NCBI GenBank assembly: GCA_000432895.1
Contig: FR889412.1
Coordinates: forward strand, 8,951-14,872
Length of the DNA: 5,922 nt
Origin: Firmicutes bacterium CAG:449
GTDB lineage: Bacteria; Bacillota_I; Bacilli_A; RFN20; CAG-449
Direction: 5' to 3'
Each line of letters begins with the position of its first letter. Position 1 is the stretch's first letter. This document shows, one piece after another, positions 1-4,633 of this stretch. The notes below the pieces were generated by a model. It was not told where the DNA came from. It searched no databases and saw only the letters and a program-made list of their open reading frames with translations. The position numbers and the translations under genes are program-made.

Positions 1-89
1 ATTAAATAATTCTTTGTATATTGAAAACAATTCAAATCATTAAATAATAAAGATAAAATAATTGTTATTAAGTATTTAAATTTTTCCAT
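1..89 (-). CDS. N-terminus of a signal-peptide protein, cut by the window edge
   Basis: Partial gene too short for routine ORF calling. Translating leftwards from the ATG at 89-87 gives MEKFKYLITIILSLLF followed by a polar stretch, NDLNCFQYTKNYL, and stays open to position 1. The other two frames meet TGA stops (at 39-37 and 34-32), so this is the only frame that can carry on the operon. The start is a short charged end plus a hydrophobic core, which is what a Sec signal peptide or single membrane anchor looks like. A cysteine lies at about residue 21, but no clear lipobox precedes it. It overlaps the 3' end of the upstream membrane-protein gene by 14 nt. No Shine-Dalgarno is visible before the ATG, so translation by coupling is likely. 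It would be the fifth gene of the operon starting at 2562. The family cannot be recognised from 29 residues, and the start is inferred. Confidence 0.5.
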   Translation of the reverse strand, partial: MEKFKYLITIILSLLFNDLNCFQYTKNYL

Positions 90-1059
90 AGCACACTAAA
101 ATATAATAAACATTAAACATAATAACTAATAAATATAAATAATTTAAATTTATAATATTATTCTTATGAGATTTTAAAACTACATTTTTTAAATCATTAA
201 TTTCTTCAAAATCATAGTTTTTAATTTTATTTAAATAAGTTAAATGATAAACAAGCATTAAATAATTTTTTATTTTATCATCATTATATTTTTCTTTCAC
301 AAGAAAAAATTCATTTTCGTTATGTTGATAACTAGCTTCTAATAAAGGTTTAAAATTAGCTATATCATTATTAGATAAAACATTAATCGATTTTTCAAAA
401 CTCAAAAATGGACTATAAACATTTAAATAAATAAAAAATTCAATCATTGACATTTCCATTTTATTTTTATTTAATGAATAATATTTATTTAAAACAAAAA
501 TAACAAAGATATTTTCTACAATAAAAATAATAAATAAAATTAGTAAATATATATTACTATAATTAACATTAATAAAAAATTTTAAAAATAAAACTATGGC
601 ATTAATTTCACTTAAGTTATAAAAAACTTTATTTAAATTATCTTTATTATCTATCATCCAATCTGCATATATTAATATATCTTTAAATGCTCTTATTTTA
701 TCTTCTTTTTTTGATTCTGAAGATGATACTTCAATAAATAAAGATAAAGGACGAAAAGCAAAAATAGAGTCTAATTTTTCTAAATCATTATTGCATTGAT
801 TTTTTATTTTAATAGGTAAATAATTAAAAGCAAAATTTATATAATCCTCCTCTTTACTTAAAAAATAATAACCTTGTAAAGATAAAGAGATAAATTCTTT
901 AGCAATCAGCAAATTATTGTAACGATTAAATAAATATTTAAACCTTAAATAAACAATTAAGCTAACTATCAAAAGAAAATAAATGTAAGTAAAATCAAAT
1001 AATAATAAACAATAAATACCAAAATTAATTAAAAGAAATATAATAATTTTCTTTTGCAT
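76..1059 (-). CDS. Polytopic membrane protein with TadB/GspF-like topology
   Basis: A 327-residue protein with two N-terminal membrane segments (about 4-20 and 23-40), a soluble helical stretch (about 41-150), a hydrophobic hairpin (about 152-190), a second soluble helical stretch (about 195-300) and a last membrane segment (304-323). Two cytoplasmic helical domains of about 105 residues, each followed by membrane helices, is the plan of inner-membrane platform proteins of type II secretion, type IV pilus, Tad and competence systems (GspF, TadB/TadC, ComGB). The length also fits. The stretch from M201 (MEMSMIEFFIYLNVYSPFLS) resembles the start of a T2SSF domain, but I see no decisive motif, so the family call is an inference from topology. 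The start is firm: ATG at 1059 follows GGGAGG with a 6-nt spacer. It overlaps the upstream small secreted-protein gene by 35 nt, and a further signal-peptide gene overlaps its 3' end. Very AT-rich. No ATPase or pilin partner is inside the window, so it could instead be an unrelated membrane protein. Confidence 0.6.
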   Translation of the reverse strand: MQKKIIIFLLINFGIYCLLLFDFTYIYFLLIVSLIVYLRFKYLFNRYNNLLIAKEFISLSLQGYYFLSKEEDYINFAFNYLPIKIKNQCNNDLEKLDSIFAFRPLSLFIEVSSSESKKEDKIRAFKDILIYADWMIDNKDNLNKVFYNLSEINAIVLFLKFFINVNYSNIYLLILFIIFIVENIFVIFVLNKYYSLNKNKMEMSMIEFFIYLNVYSPFLSFEKSINVLSNNDIANFKPLLEASYQHNENEFFLVKEKYNDDKIKNYLMLVYHLTYLNKIKNYDFEEINDLKNVVLKSHKNNIINLNYLYLLVIMFNVYYILVCYGKI

Positions 1060-1369
1060 TATTTGCCTCCCTATTTAACTTTAAAACCAATAATTTTTCT
1101 TTATAACAATAAATATAATTAATTCTAATTTTGATAATTTGATCACTAAATTTAAAACTATATTCAACATTTTTATATAAATTAATATTTTTTAAATTAT
1201 AATTTAAAACATTTATATAATTTTCTTTAAAAAGGAGATAATCGATTTCTTCAAGATCAAAAGAAACTAGATAAGAATCTTTAAATGCATTAATTGCATA
1301 ATATTTTAAATTATCTTGAGGAAACAAAATTATACTTAAAAACGATATTAATAAAAAAATAACTTTCAT
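1025..1369 (-). CDS. Small secreted or membrane-anchored protein, unknown family
   Basis: A 114-residue protein. Residues 1-16 (MKVIFLLISFLSIILF) form a signal peptide or N-terminal anchor with one lysine before a hydrophobic core. There is no lipobox cysteine. The rest is short, aromatic and rich in N, Y, I and K, with alternating hydrophobic residues (for example around 66-88) that suggest a beta-strand or mixed fold outside the membrane. The only cysteine is C88. The start is well supported: AGAGGAG lies before ATG with a spacer of about 6 nt, inside the end of the upstream gene, whose stop is 3 nt away. The 3' end runs 35 nt into the next gene. I do not recognise the family. Given its neighbours it could be a minor subunit (pseudopilin-like or accessory) of an envelope assembly, but it lacks the Gly-Phe/Tyr and Glu5 hallmarks of type IV prepilins. 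Confidence 0.6.
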   Translation of the reverse strand: MKVIFLLISFLSIILFPQDNLKYYAINAFKDSYLVSFDLEEIDYLLFKENYINVLNYNLKNINLYKNVEYSFKFSDQIIKIRINYIYCYKEKLLVLKLNREANNAKENYYISFN

Positions 1370-1372
1370 AAA

Positions 1373-2188
1373 TTACTCCTCTATTATTGCAATATTTCTA
1401 TCTATTAATGGTTTATTAGAATAAATAGTGTATGGAATATTGATTATTTTACTTTCGAAAATAAAAATTAAATTAATTTCAGTTATTCGATTTGTTAATA
1501 GAAGCCTATTGGTTTTTAAAAAATTTTTTAAAGGATAATCACATAATTGAAAACTACCTTTTTGATAAAAACAATTATTTAAAAATAATTTAAGATGATA
1601 ATCTTCCATTTGATAATCAAGACTAAATATATACCCTTGATATTTATAAGAATAATTTAAATAACAATAAAATCCTTCTTCTTTTTTTATAACTAAAAAA
1701 ACATTAAAATTACCTTCTACCTTGCAATCAATTAAAAATATATCATCAAATTTAAAAAAATAATTATTGGTCTCTAAATAATCATTTTCATTTTTAATAA
1801 AAACATAATTATTTAAATTATAAATTTTAATTTCTTGTGAAGAAGATTTCAAAATGGTCGATAAATAAATTTTATCATTATAAGAAGCCACTTCTTCTTT
1901 TTTAGGATAATAAATATCTACTCTAATATTAAAATCAAATTCATTATCGCTTAAATAAAAATAGTTAACATTATTTGCTAAATTAACAATAAAATAATTG
2001 CCACTATTAAAATAATAACATTCAACATTCCTATTAACTTTTATATACGCTTTTTGTTTTTGTAAATTACTTTCAATTTTAACCTTTGTAAAACCAATTG
2101 CTGAATGTCCTACCACCAAGTTATATTTTATTGGTTCTACTTTAAAATTAAAAACAAATAATACTGCAATAACAGATTGTAATTTCAT
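1373..2188 (-). CDS. Secreted or anchored Tyr/Asn/Phe-rich protein, unknown family
   Basis: A 271-residue protein of unrecognised family. The N-terminus (MKLQSVIAVLFVFNFKVEPI) has a short hydrophobic core after a single lysine and reads as a weak signal peptide or anchor without a lipobox. No other membrane segment stands out; 238-245 is hydrophobic but short. The remainder is rich in Y, N, F, I and K with frequent alternating hydrophobic-polar residues, suggesting a mainly beta extracytoplasmic protein. Cysteines are at 57, 155, 175, 206 and 216. Its ATG shares one base with the TAA of the upstream sigma-like gene (TAATG), and no Shine-Dalgarno is visible upstream, so translation probably depends on termination-reinitiation. 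That would keep its output in fixed ratio to the first gene. Its own 3' end carries the ribosome site of the following 114-residue gene. It may be an external component of the same envelope machine, which is inference from context only. Confidence 0.6.
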   Translation of the reverse strand: MKLQSVIAVLFVFNFKVEPIKYNLVVGHSAIGFTKVKIESNLQKQKAYIKVNRNVECYYFNSGNYFIVNLANNVNYFYLSDNEFDFNIRVDIYYPKKEEVASYNDKIYLSTILKSSSQEIKIYNLNNYVFIKNENDYLETNNYFFKFDDIFLIDCKVEGNFNVFLVIKKEEGFYCYLNYSYKYQGYIFSLDYQMEDYHLKLFLNNCFYQKGSFQLCDYPLKNFLKTNRLLLTNRITEINLIFIFESKIINIPYTIYSNKPLIDRNIAIIEE

Positions 2189-2562
2189 TACTTAATAAGT
2201 GAACTAAAATCAATTATTGATTTAGCTCTTAAACGATAAAATGTTGAGCGATTATATTTTCTCATCCACCAAAACTTATCCTCAACAAAGAAAAACTCTT
2301 TCCAAATAATTTCTCTTTCTTTTTGACTCAATGATGACAAAGCAAAATTAATTCTTATAATTTCTCTTTCCTCTTCGTTTAAAGTTTTTCTTGAACTCAA
2401 TTCCCAAAAAGCATCATATCCTGCATTATAATCAAACAATAATCCTTCATGATTAAAACTATTTCCAGATTTAATTTGATGACACAATAATAATTTATAA
2501 CGATTTACAACCTCAAGAATCCTATTCTCTTCATTCTTTCTATTCGTTTTTTGATACTTCAT
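2188..2562 (-). CDS. Small sigma-factor-like / HTH regulator
   Basis: A 124-residue, largely helical, charged protein without signal peptide. The C-terminal part looks like sigma-70 region 4 or a related ArpU/RinA-type helix-turn-helix: L78-S-Q-K-E-R-E-I-I (78-86), then a W-rich segment (W98, W99) and a recognition-helix-like RSTFYRLRAKSI (106-117). The N-terminal half (about 1-75) could act as a short region-2-like or dimerising helix bundle but shows no clear -10-binding motif. From memory, the WW...RSTFYRLR arrangement recalls small conserved mollicute proteins such as the MG284/MPN403 family; this was not checked. Translation starts at ATG 2562 after AAAGGA with a 6-nt spacer. It is the first gene of the operon, and its stop overlaps the next start by 1 nt. 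Phased repeats and a possible -10 lie upstream. It most likely controls its own operon or related envelope/competence genes. Confidence is high that it is a gene and moderate on the DNA-binding role. Confidence 0.65.
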   Translation of the reverse strand: MKYQKTNRKNEENRILEVVNRYKLLLCHQIKSGNSFNHEGLLFDYNAGYDAFWELSSRKTLNEEEREIIRINFALSSLSQKEREIIWKEFFFVEDKFWWMRKYNRSTFYRLRAKSIIDFSSLIK

Positions 2563-2575
2563 TTTATTTCCTTTC

Positions 2576-2588
2576 TCGCATTCAGCGA
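2576..2588 (-). promoter_or_regulatory. Short hairpin beside the ribosome site of the sigma-like gene
   Basis: TCGC-TGAAT-GCGA can fold into a 4-bp stem with a 5-nt loop, ending 1 nt before the AAAGGA ribosome site (2574-2569) of the gene starting at 2562. It is the only G/C cluster in a leader otherwise almost all A and T, which is why it stands out. The stem is short, so a role in translation is speculative. Confidence 0.2.
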
Positions 2589-2626
2589 TTTAATTTTAAT
2601 AAAATAAAAGTTAAAAATAACAAAAA

Positions 2627-2632
2627 AGTATA
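2627..2632 (-). promoter_or_regulatory. Candidate -10 box for the five-gene operon
   Basis: TATACT matches five of six bases of the TATAAT consensus. It would give a leader of roughly 60 nt before the ATG at 2562. At 17 bp upstream the best hexamer is TTTATT, a poor -35 match, so activator help is plausible. In sequence this AT-rich, -10-like words are common and the call is weak. The remaining 2563-2699 intergenic stretch holds the phased repeats and the small hairpin. No convincing terminator for the upstream lipoprotein gene is visible there. Confidence 0.3.
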
Positions 2633-2639
2633 TAAATCG

Positions 2640-2672
2640 ACATTTTCTTAATAAAATCTTATTTTAATCTTA
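2640..2672 (-). repeat. Three 11-bp direct repeats beginning TAAGA
   Basis: Reading the minus strand, three consecutive 11-bp units start with TAAGA: TAAGATTAAAA (2672-2662), TAAGATTTTAT (2661-2651) and TAAGAAAATGT (2650-2640). The spacing is about one DNA turn, so the conserved words face the same side of the helix. The set ends 7 bp before the candidate -10 and covers the -35 zone, the usual place for an activator or autoregulator to bind. The operon's first gene encodes a DNA-binding-like protein that could be the ligand; that link is inference. Only five bases per unit are invariant in AT-rich DNA, so chance cannot be excluded. Confidence 0.4.
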
Positions 2673-2699
2673 AATAATTAAAAATTATTATTAAAAAAA

Positions 2700-4544
2700 T
2701 CAACTTAATAAAGAATATCGTTCATTATAAGAACTATATTGATTAGTATAAATGTTTTTTTCTTTTCGAATATAATCGGCAGTCATATCACGATAATTAT
2801 AAATACTTACATTATTTTTAGTTAATTTGCCAATAATATTTAAAGAAGGAAAATAATTATAATTACGATCAGTATTTCTATGCAAAGCTAAATAATCAAT
2901 AACCACGATTAAATATTTTTCTTTTGATTTCACAACTTTATCGCATGCTCGATAAAAAGTGTTTTTAGATGATTGTCTAATAATATCACTGCCATTTACT
3001 TCAAGAATAATCATTTCATTATCAAAAGGCAATGATTTATATAAATTAGCATAAGTTAAATTTCCTTGTTCAATAGCACTTCTTGCTTGATTAGTAAAAG
3101 CAAAATCAACTTCATAGCCTTGATTATAAGCTTCTTGAGCCATGGCTTTACTAACAAGTTTAGGCACAGAAATGTTATAACTAGTTGAATAAGACATAAA
3201 ACCATTAACATAGCCTAAAACTTCTTGGCCTTTAACATTAGCTTTTTCAACATATTCATTATATAAATCTTTTAAATAAGTATCATAATTAGTAATTGAT
3301 GCAATTTCTTCTTTATTATCATTACTATGATTAGAAGAAGAAATTAAACTAACATTTCCATTACTCACTCTTAAATGAATTTCTGAATATGATTTACCAT
3401 TGCTAGCGCCTTGCACAAAAGGAACCCCATTTATAACAACATTTTCATATTGATGAGAATGAGCACAAAAAACTGCATCAACATATTTTTTATTACTAAG
3501 AGAACTAGTAGATGTAACTTCACTACTAATTTGTTCTTGAGAAGCATGCCCATCAAGAATAATCACATCACATTTTTTATTTATTCTTAATTCATCAGAT
3601 AAATTTTTAATAATTGGAAGTGAATCAACAAAAGTAAATTCATCAGCAAATTGTGAAGAAATGCTAGTGATTTGATTTTCACCAATTATTCCAATAATCC
3701 CGACTCTTAAACCATTTTCTAAGTCTTTTATTACATAATCTTCACATATATCATCAGCATGAGAAAGAGTTGTTTTACTTTCAATATCATAATTATAAAT
3801 ATTAGCACCTAAAAATGGAGTTGAATACTTTGTTGTTTGATCAAATAAAGATCTATTATTAATAATATATTGTTTTCCCCAATCAAATTCATGATTACCT
3901 AAAGTAAACGAATCAAACTCAATATAATTCATAGCTTTAGTTAAAAATTCGCCATAATTCGAATTTGATTCGATTGAACCTTGCCACATATCACCAGAAT
4001 TTAAAATTAAAGTATTATCTTCTTCACTTTTATTTTTAAAAAAGGTTCCTTGTTTTAAAAATCCTAATTCTTCATCATTTTCTATTATTGAGCCATGAAA
4101 GTCATTCATTGCAAAAAGATTAATTTCACCATTTATATTTTCATTTTTCTTTATTACATTTACTTCACATTCACCAATTAAATCATTATAAGAAACATAA
4201 ATGGTTGTATTACCTTCTTTTTTTCCAGTAATTAATCCATCATTAACTTCTGCAATTTGATTATCTTTTACACTCCAAACAAATTCAACCATTTGATTTA
4301 ATGGAATTAACTGTGCTTCGATTTTAATACTTTCATTAACATATAAAGTAACTTTATTTTGACTTAATTTAATTTGTGAAGGTATTTCAGAATTACTATC
4401 ACTTTCACTTGAAGTAGTTTCTTGATTTGAAGTGAATCTTTCTGTAGTTGAAGATGTATTATTTGAAGAACTATTTAACAAAGGAAAATTAATTGAACAA
4501 CTTGTTAAAAATAATAAACTTAATAAAACAAAAATTTTTTTCAC
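2700..4544 (-). CDS. Lipoprotein 5'-nucleotidase / metallophosphatase with BIG2 domain
   Basis: A 614-residue surface lipoprotein, likely a UshA/YfkN-type enzyme removing phosphate from extracellular nucleotides so nucleosides and phosphate can be taken up. Domain order: signal peptide with lipobox LTSC (lipid on C16); Ser/Thr/Asn-rich spacer (about 23-55); BIG2 Ig-like domain (about 56-132, with core VEFVWSVKDNQIAEV); calcineurin-like metallophosphatase domain (about 141-405); and a 5'-nucleotidase C-terminal domain (about 440-600). Expected metal and catalytic residues are present: NDFHG (D148, H150), SGD (D185), GNHEFDW (N217, H218), H333, and AHSH (H362, H364). The C-terminal domain keeps NQAR (485-488) and PFDN (506-509). 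The usual GGD-containing loop is replaced by a segment around 552-565 with RNTDRNYNYF, so substrate preference may differ. Start is GTG at 4544 after AGGAG with a 6-nt spacer. Stop is TGA. It has its own promoter and follows a terminator, so it is probably monocistronic. Exact substrate is not shown by sequence. Confidence 0.93.
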   Translation of the reverse strand: MKKIFVLLSLLFLTSCSINFPLLNSSSNNTSSTTERFTSNQETTSSESDSNSEIPSQIKLSQNKVTLYVNESIKIEAQLIPLNQMVEFVWSVKDNQIAEVNDGLITGKKEGNTTIYVSYNDLIGECEVNVIKKNENINGEINLFAMNDFHGSIIENDEELGFLKQGTFFKNKSEEDNTLILNSGDMWQGSIESNSNYGEFLTKAMNYIEFDSFTLGNHEFDWGKQYIINNRSLFDQTTKYSTPFLGANIYNYDIESKTTLSHADDICEDYVIKDLENGLRVGIIGIIGENQITSISSQFADEFTFVDSLPIIKNLSDELRINKKCDVIILDGHASQEQISSEVTSTSSLSNKKYVDAVFCAHSHQYENVVINGVPFVQGASNGKSYSEIHLRVSNGNVSLISSSNHSNDNKEEIASITNYDTYLKDLYNEYVEKANVKGQEVLGYVNGFMSYSTSYNISVPKLVSKAMAQEAYNQGYEVDFAFTNQARSAIEQGNLTYANLYKSLPFDNEMIILEVNGSDIIRQSSKNTFYRACDKVVKSKEKYLIVVIDYLALHRNTDRNYNYFPSLNIIGKLTKNNVSIYNYRDMTADYIRKEKNIYTNQYSSYNERYSLLS

Positions 4545-4550
4545 GGCACT

Positions 4551-4555
4551 CTCCT
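4551..4555 (-). promoter_or_regulatory. Shine-Dalgarno site that fixes the GTG start
   Basis: AGGAG lies 6 nt before GTG 4544-4542, the right distance for initiation. The signal peptide begins exactly there, with V read as formyl-Met followed by KKIFVLLSLLFLTSC. No ATG gives a complete signal peptide, so GTG is the start. Confidence 0.8.
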
Positions 4556-4569
4556 AATAATGTGTTAAA

Positions 4570-4578
4570 ATTATATCA
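4570..4578 (-). promoter_or_regulatory. Extended -10 promoter of the lipoprotein gene
   Basis: TGATATAAT is a perfect TATAAT with the TGn extension. No good -35 hexamer lies 16-18 bp upstream, where the preceding gene's terminator stem begins; extended -10 promoters often manage without one. A start about 7 bp downstream would leave a leader of only about 20 nt, just enough for the AGGAG site. Confidence 0.6.
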
Positions 4579-4594
4579 TTTTTGCATGCAAAAA
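4579..4594. repeat. 16-bp perfect palindrome, possible operator
   Basis: TTTTTGCATGCAAAAA is its own reverse complement. It sits directly upstream of the extended -10, in the spacer region of the lipoprotein promoter, and its left half on the minus strand is also the T-tract of the preceding terminator. A dimeric repressor bound here would block the promoter. It may equally be only the meeting of a terminator T-tract and a promoter A-tract around GCATGC. Confidence 0.4.
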
Positions 4595-4612
4595 GGCTAC
4601 AAATTGTAGCCT
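4590..4612 (-). terminator. Intrinsic terminator of the uL15-like membrane protein gene
   Basis: On the minus strand GGCTACA and TGTAGCC form a 7-bp stem (8 with the flanking A:T pair) around a 3-nt ATT loop, followed by TTTTT. It begins about 22 nt after the TAA at 4634. G/C-bearing stem, short loop and U-tract are all present, making this the clearest terminator in the window. Confidence 0.85.
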
Positions 4613-4633
4613 CTTAAAATTAATTTATGTTTA

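Noticed and set aside
38..40. ATG at 40-38 as a start for the leftmost gene
   Set aside because: It meets TGA after one further codon. The frame starting at 89 is the only one open to the edge.
2653..2665. AAAATAAGATTTT, an exact match to the ComK box pattern AAAA-N5-TTTT
   Set aside because: Such a pattern is expected often in DNA this AT-rich. The spacing to a second imperfect box does not fit known ComK sites, and ComK is not expected in this lineage. The phased TAAGA repeats explain the region at least as well.
2675..2699. AT-only inverted repeat (AATAATT-TTT-AATTATT) near a T-run after the lipoprotein stop as a terminator
   Set aside because: The stem has no G/C pairs and the T-run precedes rather than follows it. 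Readthrough into the next operon is possible.
2700..2702. Mycoplasma code 4 (TGA=Trp)
   Set aside because: The lipoprotein frame ends at TGA right at the end of the expected domain, Trp codons checked are TGG, and all genes are full length with TGA as stop.
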